NCBI GenBank assembly: GCA_947174885.1
Contig: CAMWKO010000005.1
Span: 53,147-117,146 of the forward strand
Origin: an uncultured Clostridia bacterium
GTDB lineage: Bacteria > Bacillota > Clostridia > Lachnospirales > Lachnospiraceae
Direction: 5' to 3'
Length of the DNA stretch: 64,000 bases
Shown here piece after piece: positions 18,500-27,687 of the stretch. A program made the translations under genes and the position numbers. Numbering within the stretch: the stretch's first letter is position 1; each line of letters opens with the position of its first letter. The notes below the pieces were generated by a model. The model was not told the DNA's origin. It ran no database searches and worked only from the letters and a program-made list of their open reading frames with translations.

Positions 18500-19267
18500 A
18501 TGCCGGATAACAGTATGGATGAAAAAAAATCATTTTTTGGATTATCAGGAAGTGCTTTGAAAATATTGGCAATAATTACCATGCTTATAGACCATATTGG
18601 AGCATTTGTTGTATATCCCTATCTTACAGGGAATAATGTGTCTAACTATGAAGAAGTATTTAATCTTTATTACATAATGAGAATAATGGGACGTGTTGCA
18701 TTTCCTATATTTGTATTTTTATTAGTAGAAGGAATAAAGCATACTAAGGATATAAGAAAATATATTTTAAGAATGTTTATATTTGCCATGATTTCCGAAG
18801 TGCCATTTGTACTGGCTGCTGAAAAAGAAATAAAAGGCATTACCATGACAAATGTATTTTTTACACTTACAACCGGTCTTATTATATGTGCGATTATAGA
18901 GAAGCTTTTAGACTACAAAAAACTGTCGCATGTAGTTATATGTGCATTATCAGTATTTATTGGGGGAGTTTTTGTAAGAGTAATGGATACTGATTATGGT
19001 ATATATGGAGTGTTTGCAGTTTTAGCAGGATATATTATTAGCAGGTTTACAAATAATATAAAGGAAAGATATTCATATATAGCAACTATTTCAGGGATTT
19101 GTCTGGTACTGATATGCATCGGAGGATTGGAAATTTTTGCTGTGTTGTCTATATTGCCAATATGCTTTTATAACGGAAGCCGTGGAATAAAGCTAAAGTA
19201 TGTTTTCTATGGATTTTATCCGGTACATCTTCTGGTGTTGACACTGGTTAGAATAGCAATGAGTTGA
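18500..19267 (+). CDS. TraX-like multipass membrane protein
   Basis: A 255-residue protein with seven or eight hydrophobic helices and the TraX-family opening (LKILAIITMLIDHIGAFV, then RIMGRVAFPIFVFLLVEG). Plasmid F TraX N-acetylates pilin; the many chromosomal firmicute relatives have no established role, so no acetylation activity is claimed. It lies 17 bp after the GH13 gene and is probably cotranscribed with it. A short inverted repeat (GCAACTCATTGC region) overlaps and follows the stop. Confidence 0.8.
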   Translation: MPDNSMDEKKSFFGLSGSALKILAIITMLIDHIGAFVVYPYLTGNNVSNYEEVFNLYYIMRIMGRVAFPIFVFLLVEGIKHTKDIRKYILRMFIFAMISEVPFVLAAEKEIKGITMTNVFFTLTTGLIICAIIEKLLDYKKLSHVVICALSVFIGGVFVRVMDTDYGIYGVFAVLAGYIISRFTNNIKERYSYIATISGICLVLICIGGLEIFAVLSILPICFYNGSRGIKLKYVFYGFYPVHLLVLTLVRIAMS

Positions 19268-19413
19268 GAAGCAACTCATTGCTTTAAAAATTCCATTGTT
19301 TATTTTTAAATTTATGTTAAACTTATAAAGAGTATTTGTATTAAAATATGTTTTGATGATAATATTGTAAAGGAAGCAAAACTATTCTAAAATTATGTAT
19401 TATGGAGGTCAAT

Positions 19414-20292
19414 ATGTCGAAAGTAGCGATAATGACAGATAGTAATAGTGGTATCACACAGTTAGAAGGAAAAGAATTAGGAATATATGTATTACCAATG
19501 CCATTTATCATAGATGGAGAAACATATTTTGAGGATATTAGTCTTTCACAGGAAGAATTTTATATTAAATTAAAAGAAGATACAGATATTTCGACTACAC
19601 AGCCTACACCGGGCAATGTTATGGATATGTGGCATGAAATACTGGAAACATATGATGAGATAGTATATATTCCAATGTCCAGCGGACTTAGCGGATCATG
19701 TCATACAGCTATTATGCTTGCACAGGAGGATGACTTTGACGGAAAAGTGTTTGTAGTTGATAATCAAAGGATTTCCGTTACCATGAAGCAGTCAGTGTTT
19801 GATGCAAAATATATGGCGAATCAGGGTATGAACGCTAAAGAAATTCACGATGTTCTCATGGAAATGAAAATGGAATCAAGTATTTATATTATGGTAGATA
19901 CCCTTAAATACCTAAAGAAGGGTGGTCGTATTACACCGGCTGCTGCAGCACTTGGTACACTTCTGAAATTAAAGCCTGTGCTTCAGATTCAGGGTGAAAA
20001 GCTTGATGCTTTTGCAAAGGCAAGAACGGTAAATAATGCTAAGACAATAATGATAAATGCAATTAAATCAGATATTGAAAACAGATTCGGAAATGACATC
20101 AGTAATGTGTGGATACATATGGCACATACGGATAATGTTGAGGAGATTTTAAAGTTTAAGGAAGAAGTTTTAAAAGCTTTTCCGGGATATCCAAAGGATA
20201 ATATTATCATTGATCCATTGTCACTTAGTGTTTCCTGCCATATTGGTCCGGGAGCATTGGCAGTAACAGTTACAAAAAAATATAGTAAGTAA
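19414..20292 (+). CDS. DegV-family fatty acid-binding protein
   Basis: A 292-residue protein with the DegV pattern: MTDSNSGI near the N-terminus, the TTQPTPG segment around 65, MSSGLSGS around 90 and LKYLKKGGRI around 160. DegV/FakB proteins hold a fatty acid and present it to the kinase FakA for incorporation into phospholipid. ATG 19414 is chosen because GGAGG sits 5 bases upstream; the in-frame ATG at 19402 overlaps that site. No fakA is nearby. A terminator follows. Confidence 0.9.
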   Translation: MSKVAIMTDSNSGITQLEGKELGIYVLPMPFIIDGETYFEDISLSQEEFYIKLKEDTDISTTQPTPGNVMDMWHEILETYDEIVYIPMSSGLSGSCHTAIMLAQEDDFDGKVFVVDNQRISVTMKQSVFDAKYMANQGMNAKEIHDVLMEMKMESSIYIMVDTLKYLKKGGRITPAAAALGTLLKLKPVLQIQGEKLDAFAKARTVNNAKTIMINAIKSDIENRFGNDISNVWIHMAHTDNVEEILKFKEEVLKAFPGYPKDNIIIDPLSLSVSCHIGPGALAVTVTKKYSK

Positions 20293-20300
20293 ATAATATA

Positions 20301-20337
20301 AATTGTCACCATGATATAAGTATGGTGGCAATTTTTA
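20301..20337 (+). terminator. Rho-independent terminator after degV
   Basis: AATTGTCACCAT pairs with ATGGTGGCAATT (one G-T pair) and runs into TTTT. It closes the DegV transcript. Confidence 0.88.
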
Positions 20338-20421
20338 TAATAAAAGGAAAAGTGATACAACAGCAATCTGCCCACAACTTTCAGTGTATATGAAAGAAAT
20401 AGAAAATGAAAGGATTACAAA

Positions 20422-21582
20422 ATGATAGATAAAAAATATTATAATGAAATAAAAGAATATTGTTCCGAACACATTGAGGAATACAAAACATTAATAAAGA
20501 AAATAACATCTATTCCGGCACCGTCACATAAAGAGGAGCGTAGAGAGAAGTATTTATTAGGTTTGCTTAGTGAAATGGGGATAAAATCACATAGTGATAT
20601 TGCAAAAAATATAGTAATAGATGAATTTTACACGGGAGAAGATACTCATCTGTATATGGCTCATATAGATACAGTGTTTCCGGATGAGAAGGAAATTAAA
20701 GTCATAGAGGAGGAGGGGAAAATTAAGGCTCCGGGAGTAGGGGATGATACTGCGAATGTAGCAGCTCTTATTATGACATTAGGATTTATTAAAAAAAATG
20801 ATATAAAGCCTGACAGAAGTCTTCTTTTTGTACTGGATTCCTGTGAAGAGGGACTTGGAAATCTTAAAGGATGTAAACAGATTTTTTGTGATTATGGAGA
20901 AAATATTACACAGACTATATCCTTTGATTTAGGCTATGATAGGATAGTAAATAAGGCTGTAGGCTCATGCAGATATGAAATTGGCATTAAAACAGAGGGA
21001 GGACATTCCTTTAATAAGTTTGGAAATAAAAATGCCATTGAATATATTTCAAAATTAGTGACGGAAATATATAGTGTTGACGTGAGGAATATGACAGGAA
21101 AAAACACTTATAATGTAGGTCTTATAAATGGAGGAACATCAGTAAATACCATAGCAGAGGAGGCAGGTATGCTGTTTGAGTATCGCTCCGACAGTGATGA
21201 GGGATTAAAAACGCTTAAGAATACTTTTGAAAATCTGTTTTATGAATTTAAGAATAAAAATCATGATATTGAATTTAAAATGGAATTATTAGGTGAAAGA
21301 CCTTCAGAAAGGAATGTAGATGAAACCTCACAGGAAAAGCTTACCTGTATGGGAAAAGAGATTATAGAGCTTGTAACAGGAAAAAATGCAGAAAGCTGTT
21401 CAGGTTCAACAGATTGTAATATTCCGTTATCTAGGGGAATACCTGCTATATGCTATGGTACACATATCGGTGCAGGATATCATACAAGAGATGAATATAT
21501 TGAGATTTCATCGCTTAAGGATGGACTTGTGATTGCCATGCTTACAGTATTGCAGGAGTTTAAAAACAACGGAGCTGTATGA
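20422..21582 (+). CDS. M20-family metallopeptidase
   Basis: A 386-residue di-zinc peptidase or deacylase of the M20 (peptidase T/ArgE/DapE) family. Metal-binding features in order are the His in MAHIDTVF, the Asp in GVGDDTANV, the Glu pair in DSCEEGLG, the Asp in SFDLGYD and the distal His in GAGYHTRDE. The dimerisation insert (about 190-300) begins at the GGHSFNKFG lid motif. The exact substrate cannot be told. Cytoplasmic and monocistronic. Confidence 0.87.
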   Translation: MIDKKYYNEIKEYCSEHIEEYKTLIKKITSIPAPSHKEERREKYLLGLLSEMGIKSHSDIAKNIVIDEFYTGEDTHLYMAHIDTVFPDEKEIKVIEEEGKIKAPGVGDDTANVAALIMTLGFIKKNDIKPDRSLLFVLDSCEEGLGNLKGCKQIFCDYGENITQTISFDLGYDRIVNKAVGSCRYEIGIKTEGGHSFNKFGNKNAIEYISKLVTEIYSVDVRNMTGKNTYNVGLINGGTSVNTIAEEAGMLFEYRSDSDEGLKTLKNTFENLFYEFKNKNHDIEFKMELLGERPSERNVDETSQEKLTCMGKEIIELVTGKNAESCSGSTDCNIPLSRGIPAICYGTHIGAGYHTRDEYIEISSLKDGLVIAMLTVLQEFKNNGAV

Positions 21583-21831
21583 AGCAATGTCCATTATTTG
21601 ATTTATTTAATTAAGGCAATGTGTTATAATAAACCATAAAATCACAACTTGTACTTATCTTTGTTATCATAACTATGGTGTTCAGAATAGTAACATACAT
21701 ATTGGTATCAGGGTCAGTCAAATATTTGAAAAGAATTGCAAATCATATACAAAAAGGGAAGATATATACAATATCGGCTATTATGATGTTTAAATTACAA
21801 AATGAAATAAGTAAAGTTCAGGGAAGATAAT

Positions 21832-23760
21832 ATGAAAATTTTATTAGTTGCAATAAATGCCAAATACATACATTCAAACCTTGCAGTATACAGCCTGAAA
21901 GCATTTTCAAAAAGAAGTGATGAGGAAGTATCTGTTTGTGAATTTACAATTAACAATTTAATAGATGAAATATTAGATGAGATATATTTGAAAAAGCCGG
22001 ATATTCTGGCTTTTTCGTGCTATATATGGAATATAGAATATGTGCGAAAGCTGATTACAGAGGTAAAAAAGATGCTTCCTAAGGTAAGGATATGGTTGGG
22101 AGGTCCGGAGGCATATTACAACAGTAAAGCTTTGCTTAATGAGTGTAAGGAAATAGACATTATAATAAAGGGAGAGGGGGAAATTACATTTAAGGAGTTA
22201 TGTGAATTTTATATTGAAAATGAAAAGTATATTCTGGGTATAAATCATACAGAAAATGAAAGTATTTGCGTATCAGATGAAAATGACAGAATATTAAATG
22301 AAAGGGATTATAAATTAAATAATGATATTGAGGATAGGCACTTAGAAAATGTTTTAGGTATAGATTTTAGAAGTCGGGCAGGAGAAATTATTGAAAATTT
22401 ACATAGAGAACCTGTGGATATGTCGGTTATTCCGTTTCCATACGATAATATAGATGACTTTAATAATAAGATTATATATTATGAAAGCAGCAGAGGCTGT
22501 CCTTTTTCATGCAGCTACTGTTTATCATCGGTAGAAAAGAAGCTGCGATTTAGAGATATGGAGTCCGTAAAAGAAGAACTCAAATTTTTTCTTGATAATA
22601 AAGTAAAACAGGTTAAATTTGTAGACAGGACCTTTAATTGTAATAGAAATCACGCTTTGGATATATGGAATTTTATATGTGAAAATGACAATGGTATTAC
22701 AAATTTTCATTTTGAAATTGCAGCCGATTTGATTGATGAAGAAGAACTGTTACTTATAAGCAAAATGAGACCGGGGCTTATTCAGCTGGAGATTGGCGTG
22801 CAGTCTACGAATAATGAAACTATAAGGGAAATACACCGTACTATGAAGCTGGACCGACTTAGATATATAGTAGATAAGATTAATTCCTTTAAGAATGTTC
22901 ATCAGCATCTTGACTTAATTGCAGGATTGCCATGTGAAAATTTAGACAGCTTTAAAAATTCCTTTAATGAAGTTTATGCGATGAAGCCTAAAGAATTACA
23001 GCTGGGCTTTTTAAAGGTTCTTAAAGGCTCATATATGTACGAAAACAGGAACAAATATGGAATTATATACAAATCATATCCGCCGTATGAGGTTATTTCC
23101 ACTAAATGGATGTCATATGAGGATATATTATTGTTAAAAGGTGTAGAGGAAATGGTGGAGGAGTATTATAATAGCGGTCAGTTTACATTAGCCTTAAATT
23201 ATCTTCAGAAATACTTTGAAACACCGTTTAAGTTGTTTTATGAACTTAGCAGATATTATGAAGAACATTTTGATAAATCGGCTAAACATTCCCGTATTAC
23301 CAGATATAAGATACTTATAGATTTTATGAAGAAGCTTGTTTTAGGTAAAGAAGAATATAATAATGAGTTATATAATAATATAAATCAGGTAAGTGACAGG
23401 AATAACATTATATGCAATTTGAAAATGCTGTTGACCTTTGATATATATTTGCGTGAAAATGCAAAGTCAAGACCTGATTTTGCAAATGATAACAGTATAT
23501 ACAGGGAGGAAATAAAATGTATAGCCAAAACTTATGGGTTAAAAAGAGAAGAACATATAGAGGTGTTGACCTGGGAGGAATATAATATACTTGATTTAGA
23601 ATTATTTTCTAATGCAGAATTTATGGAAACCAATGTAGAAAATGATATAATAGAAAATACATCAGATAAGAAAAATACAAAAAAATATTTTATTGTATTT
23701 GATTATGACTACAGGGATCCAATAACAAACCAGTGTAAAATTAAGATATTAAATATTTAG
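21832..23760 (+). CDS. B12-binding-domain radical SAM protein (DUF4080 type)
   Basis: A 642-residue protein. An N-terminal cobalamin-binding-like domain (about 1-140, with GGPEAYY and KGEGE) is followed by a radical SAM core with CPFSCSYC (CxxxCxxC for the 4Fe-4S cluster) near residue 225, and a C-terminal DUF4080 region. Chemistry and substrate of this subfamily are not known to me. It is common in Clostridia as a single gene, as here. It has its own AGGGAAG site and a 249-bp upstream gap in which I see no clear promoter. Confidence 0.85.
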   Translation: MKILLVAINAKYIHSNLAVYSLKAFSKRSDEEVSVCEFTINNLIDEILDEIYLKKPDILAFSCYIWNIEYVRKLITEVKKMLPKVRIWLGGPEAYYNSKALLNECKEIDIIIKGEGEITFKELCEFYIENEKYILGINHTENESICVSDENDRILNERDYKLNNDIEDRHLENVLGIDFRSRAGEIIENLHREPVDMSVIPFPYDNIDDFNNKIIYYESSRGCPFSCSYCLSSVEKKLRFRDMESVKEELKFFLDNKVKQVKFVDRTFNCNRNHALDIWNFICENDNGITNFHFEIAADLIDEEELLLISKMRPGLIQLEIGVQSTNNETIREIHRTMKLDRLRYIVDKINSFKNVHQHLDLIAGLPCENLDSFKNSFNEVYAMKPKELQLGFLKVLKGSYMYENRNKYGIIYKSYPPYEVISTKWMSYEDILLLKGVEEMVEEYYNSGQFTLALNYLQKYFETPFKLFYELSRYYEEHFDKSAKHSRITRYKILIDFMKKLVLGKEEYNNELYNNINQVSDRNNIICNLKMLLTFDIYLRENAKSRPDFANDNSIYREEIKCIAKTYGLKREEHIEVLTWEEYNILDLELFSNAEFMETNVENDIIENTSDKKNTKKYFIVFDYDYRDPITNQCKIKILNI

Positions 23761-23906
23761 AATGAAGATTTTAAATATCCAAGGAACGAGTGGGCAAGTC
23801 CACACAGTTTGCAGAGTGCGAATTATATAATACAAATGATAATGCTGCAATAAATTATAATATATCAGATAAAATGTTATAACACCAATTTTAGGAAGGA
23901 AATACT

Positions 23907-24539
23907 ATGGCTAAAAGAAATGTAAAAAAGGTACTGGAGCTTTTAGATGAACATTATACAACTGAATATAAGTGTTATCTGAATCATGAAAACGCGTGGC
24001 AGCTTTTAATAGCTACAATGCTTAGTGCACAGTGTACGGATGCCAGAGTGAATATGGTAACAAAGGATTTATTTAAGAAATATCAAACCTTGGAAAGCTT
24101 TGCTAATGCAGATTTAAAAGAGCTTGAACAGGATATAAAATCAACCGGCTTCTACCACAATAAGGCAAAAAATATTATTGGATGTACTAAAAAGCTTGTA
24201 GCGGAGTTTGGCGGAGAAGTACCAAGGGAGCTGGAAAAGCTTACCTCACTGGCAGGAGTCGGAAGAAAAACTGCCAATGTAATAAGAGGTAATATATATA
24301 ATGATCCGAGTATAGTGGTGGATACTCATGTAAAAAGAATTTCAAAAAAGCTGGGCTTTACCAAAGAGGAGGATCCGGAAAAAATTGAATATGATTTAAT
24401 GAAGGTGCTGCCAAAGGATCATTGGATTTTATTTAATATACAGATAATTACTCATGGAAGAAGCATCTGCCCTGCAAGAAATCCTAAATGTGACGAATGT
24501 TTTTTATATGAGTACTGTCCGGGACATGATAAAAGATAG
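23907..24539 (+). CDS. nth: Endonuclease III
   Basis: A 210-residue base-excision glycosylase/AP lyase for oxidised pyrimidines. The helix-hairpin-helix LAGVGRKTANV contains the catalytic Lys, VVDTHVKR the catalytic Asp, and the C-terminus the C-x6-C-x2-C-x5-C iron-sulfur motif (CPARNPKC, DEC, FLYEYC). Length is typical. GAAGGA precedes the ATG. The exonuclease gene follows 21 bp later, so the two DNA-metabolism genes probably form one transcript. Confidence 0.95.
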   Translation: MAKRNVKKVLELLDEHYTTEYKCYLNHENAWQLLIATMLSAQCTDARVNMVTKDLFKKYQTLESFANADLKELEQDIKSTGFYHNKAKNIIGCTKKLVAEFGGEVPRELEKLTSLAGVGRKTANVIRGNIYNDPSIVVDTHVKRISKKLGFTKEEDPEKIEYDLMKVLPKDHWILFNIQIITHGRSICPARNPKCDECFLYEYCPGHDKR

Positions 24540-24560
24540 AAAATACAGGAAAGGATCAGA

Positions 24561-25259
24561 ATGTTAAAGGATTATGTAGCAGTAGATTTGGAAACTACAG
24601 GGCTTAGTGCAAAAGAGGATAAAATAATTGAAATAGGTGCCATTAAAATAATAGACGGCAGGGAAGCAGAGGTTTTTGAAAGCTTTGTAAATCCTGCAAG
24701 GCTTATCAGCTATAAGATTACACAGGTAACAGGTATTAATGATGAGATGGTAAAGGATGCACCATATATAGAGGAACTGATAGAGGAACTTCTTGAATTT
24801 ATTGGAGATTTGCCACTACTGGGTCATAATCTGATGTTTGATTATAGCTTTGTGAAACGGGCAGCAGTCAATTCCAGACTGGATTTTGAAAAGCAGGGCA
24901 TAGATACTCTGAAGCTTGCAAGGAAATATTTAACTGAATTGGAAAGCAAAAGGCTTGATTATCTGTGTAAATATTTTGGAATAGAGGATGAAAATCATCA
25001 TAGAGCATTGAATGATGCAAGAGCTGCCTACAGACTATACGAGGTACTTTGTGATAAATATGGTGCAGGAAAAGAAAATATATATGATTTAAACTATAGT
25101 GTAAAAAGGGAAACGCCCATAACACCAAGGCAGGTTACATATCTAAAGGACCTTATAAAGAAGCATAATATTGAGGCAGACTATGATGTAGAGAGGCTTA
25201 CAAAAAATGAAGCCTCCAGAAAAATAGATAATATACTGGCTACATATGGAAGATGGTAG
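24561..25259 (+). CDS. DEDDh 3'-5' exonuclease (DnaQ/PolC epsilon-like)
   Basis: A 232-residue protein whose first 170 residues form a DnaQ-type exonuclease: Exo I AVDLETTGL, Exo II GHNLMFDYSF, Exo III HHRALNDARAA with the DEDDh His. The last 45 residues (PRQVTYLKDLIKKH) look like a small helical domain often appended to such proteins in Firmicutes. It may proofread or degrade oligonucleotides. Probably cotranscribed with nth. Confidence 0.88.
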   Translation: MLKDYVAVDLETTGLSAKEDKIIEIGAIKIIDGREAEVFESFVNPARLISYKITQVTGINDEMVKDAPYIEELIEELLEFIGDLPLLGHNLMFDYSFVKRAAVNSRLDFEKQGIDTLKLARKYLTELESKRLDYLCKYFGIEDENHHRALNDARAAYRLYEVLCDKYGAGKENIYDLNYSVKRETPITPRQVTYLKDLIKKHNIEADYDVERLTKNEASRKIDNILATYGRW

Positions 25260-25297
25260 TGTAAAACAAAAGGCAGATATAGGAATATAAAATTAAT

Positions 25298-25924
25298 TCA
25301 ACTGTTTTGTATTTCTTTTAAAACTTTTATAATAGATGATTTCATCATAGAATCTAATTTATCTGCTGCCTCAAGCAGGTTATTTATCTTTTCTCTTTCA
25401 CCGGCTGCTACATAAAGGTTTGCTAAATGCTTGTAATTGATACTTATATCTGTTAAACTATCAATGCCAAATTCAAAAACCGTTATGGCAGCAGAAGTAT
25501 TACCAAGCTCCATAAGCTTAGTACCATAATCTGCAATGGTTTTAACCATTAATGTATAGTTATCATCATAGGAAGTGACTTCGTTCAGGTTGGCTACTCC
25601 ATACTGTACCTTTATATCAGTAGAGGTTTTACCTGTGAGATTTAAGATGCGCTTATCCATAAGCTGTTTTAGCGTATCGCTATAAGCTACAAGGTCATCA
25701 TCCTCAGGGTGATTTTGCCATAAATTATTTATAAGCAAATTTTCATTAATTGTGATATAATCTACCTTATCTAAGGGTTGTTTACGAACACTATTGGCAT
25801 CGGCTTCCTTTTGCCAGAAGTCATCTGAAGCCTTTTTGTTTTTTTTATCGGCTTTGTTTCGTTCGTAGGCCTGCCATAAGACAAAGATTAAAAATAAACC
25901 GAAGAGTGGATAATAAAATCTCAT
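25298..25924 (-). CDS. Membrane-anchored TPR-like protein, unknown function
   Basis: A 208-residue protein with one N-terminal membrane helix (residues 4-20), a charged linker rich in Lys and Asp, and a helical C-terminal half (about 110-205) with TPR-like spacing (GNTSAAITVFEFGID, YKHLANLYVAAGE). It would be tethered to the membrane by its N-terminus. I do not recognise a named family. It is divergent from the 35-residue gene, with a 50-bp shared upstream region containing an ATCAC-aaat-GTGAT inverted repeat (25948-25961). Confidence 0.7.
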   Translation of the reverse strand: MRFYYPLFGLFLIFVLWQAYERNKADKKNKKASDDFWQKEADANSVRKQPLDKVDYITINENLLINNLWQNHPEDDDLVAYSDTLKQLMDKRILNLTGKTSTDIKVQYGVANLNEVTSYDDNYTLMVKTIADYGTKLMELGNTSAAITVFEFGIDSLTDISINYKHLANLYVAAGEREKINNLLEAADKLDSMMKSSIIKVLKEIQNS

Positions 25925-25974
25925 TTTGTTGTCCTTTCAAGCATCTAATCACAAATGTGATAGAAGGAGTTAGT

Positions 25975-26082
25975 ATGTTTAATATCTATAACAAGAAATC
26001 TCGTAAAAAACTTACTGCTATAGTAGCAATAGTTTTAGTATTAGCTATGGTTGTACCACTTGTGCTTTCTTATCTTATATAG
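25975..26082 (+). CDS. Single-helix miniprotein, 35 residues (Prli42-like shape)
   Basis: A 35-codon frame (MFNIYNKKSRKKLTAIVAIV, then VLAMVVPLVLSYLI) with AAGGAG 7 bases before the ATG. It has a strongly basic head (KKSRKK) and one membrane helix. Size and layout recall the stressosome-linked miniprotein Prli42 (DUF4044) of Listeria and Bacillus, but that resemblance is architectural only. It is too short for common gene finders. It lies 65 bp before the HypE-like gene and may be cotranscribed with it. Confidence 0.6.
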   Translation: MFNIYNKKSRKKLTAIVAIVLVLAMVVPLVLSYLI

Positions 26083-26147
26083 TAATATATAGAATTACTA
26101 TATTAAATAATAAAATAAAAACCGTTTATTGTAAAGAAGATGATTTC

Positions 26148-27116
26148 ATGAAGCCCGGTAAAGTATCAGAGTCCATACTGAAAAGAGCAGTTATAAAGCA
26201 GTTATCAACTAAGAATAAAAATGTAAAAAATAGTGCGGCAATCGGAAATGATGCAGCACTATTTGTTGTGCCTGAGGATAGTATGATACTTACATCTACC
26301 GAAACCATAGTAGAGGATTACAAATACCAAAAGGGCAGAGCATTATATAGAGCATCAAATAATATACTGGCAGGTGGTGGAACTCCGCTTACTGCATCAG
26401 TATCCGTTACGCTTCCGGTATCAGCAGTAGAAGCAGATTTAAGGGCATTGTTTAAGGAATATGTGGATGTGTCCAAGTCTTTAGGAATTGCAATTACAGG
26501 CGGTCATACAGAGATATCGGAGGCTGTGGTTTTGCCTGTGGTTACCGTAACAGTTACAGGCAGTACAGACAGGGATTTATCTTTAAAGAATATTAGGGAA
26601 AATCAGGACATAGTCTTAAGTAAGGCGGTAGGTCTTGAAGGTTCATTCTTATTAGCTTCAAAGCAAATGGAGTTTTTTAAAACCAGATTTTCTGACAGCT
26701 ATATAGAGAAAAGTCTGGAATATATTAACGATATATCTATATACAATGAGGCTGCAGTCGCCATTAAGCATGGAGTAACGGCCATGCATGATTTATCAGA
26801 AAACGGGATATTCGGAGGTCTGTGGGAAGTCGGAGAAGCAGGAAAATGTGGTCTGTCAGTAAATATTAAGGATATAAATATTCATCAGGAAACTGTTGAG
26901 ATTTGTGAATATTTTGATATAAATCCATACAAAATTCCGTCTGCCGGAGCATTGCTTATGATTACCGATAATGGAAATAAATTAGTGGCTGCACTAAAAG
27001 AATCAGGAATAGAGAGTGCAGTCATCGGAAAGATTACAGCAGGAAATGACAGAGTAATCATCAATGAAGATGAAACCAGATTTTTAGAACCGCCAAGACT
27101 TCAAAAGCAGTTTTAA
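26148..27116 (+). CDS. AIR synthase-related / HypE-like protein
   Basis: A 322-residue ATP-binding protein of the PurM/HypE/ThiL fold: IGNDAALF near residue 40 (metal and ATP contact), NNILAGGGTP, ITGGHTE, and a C-terminal domain with MHDLSENGIFGGLWE and PSAGALLM. True HypE ends in a PRIC tail whose Cys carries the cyano group. This protein ends PPRLQKQF with no Cys, so it is unlikely to mature a NiFe hydrogenase in that way, and no hyp genes are near. It precedes an Lrp regulator and aminotransferase. Confidence 0.75.
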   Translation: MKPGKVSESILKRAVIKQLSTKNKNVKNSAAIGNDAALFVVPEDSMILTSTETIVEDYKYQKGRALYRASNNILAGGGTPLTASVSVTLPVSAVEADLRALFKEYVDVSKSLGIAITGGHTEISEAVVLPVVTVTVTGSTDRDLSLKNIRENQDIVLSKAVGLEGSFLLASKQMEFFKTRFSDSYIEKSLEYINDISIYNEAAVAIKHGVTAMHDLSENGIFGGLWEVGEAGKCGLSVNIKDINIHQETVEICEYFDINPYKIPSAGALLMITDNGNKLVAALKESGIESAVIGKITAGNDRVIINEDETRFLEPPRLQKQF

Positions 27117-27186
27117 ATAAGCATAAGTATAATAGTAGATAGATTATAAAATTTATATCTGACGAATAAAAGAAAGGAAAATAAAT

Positions 27187-27687
27187 ATGTTTGAAATTAA
27201 TGAAATTAGAAAAGCCATATTAGCGGTTATTGAAAAAAACAGCAGAATTGATTTAAAGGAATTGTCTGTATTGCTTGGTACTTCAGAAATAGAAGTAGCG
27301 AATACCATAGCAGATATGGAAAAGGAAAATATTATATGCGGATACCATACAATGATTAATTGGGAAAATACTACTGAAGAAAAGGTTACAGCCATGATTG
27401 AGGTAATGGTTACCCCTCAAAGAGGTATCGGATTTGACAAAATAGCTGAAAGAATTTACAACTTCAGTGAAGTACAGTCTGTGTATCTGATGTCAGGCGG
27501 CTTTGATTTTATGGTTATTCTGGAGGAAAAAACCATGAAATCAGTTTCACAGTTTATCTCTGAAAAGCTTTCTCCGATAGAGGCCATAAGAGGAACCGCC
27601 ACACATTTTGTTCTTAAAAAATATAAGGAGCACGGTACGGTACTTAATGAACAGAAAACAGATGAAAGGATGCTGGTGACACCATGA
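27187..27687 (+). CDS. Lrp/AsnC-family transcriptional regulator
   Basis: A 166-residue regulator with an N-terminal HTH (about 8-55; LKELSVLLGTSEIEVANTI) and a C-terminal RAM/AsnC effector domain (about 70-150). Such proteins sense amino acids. The stop overlaps the aminotransferase start (ATGA), so the pair is translationally coupled and the regulator probably controls it. The C-terminal tail is slightly longer than usual. Confidence 0.9.
   Translation: MFEINEIRKAILAVIEKNSRIDLKELSVLLGTSEIEVANTIADMEKENIICGYHTMINWENTTEEKVTAMIEVMVTPQRGIGFDKIAERIYNFSEVQSVYLMSGGFDFMVILEEKTMKSVSQFISEKLSPIEAIRGTATHFVLKKYKEHGTVLNEQKTDERMLVTP

Noticed and set aside
18500..19267. Conjugation gene (TraX)
   Set aside because: TraX-like proteins are widespread in firmicute chromosomes, and there are no other transfer genes around it.
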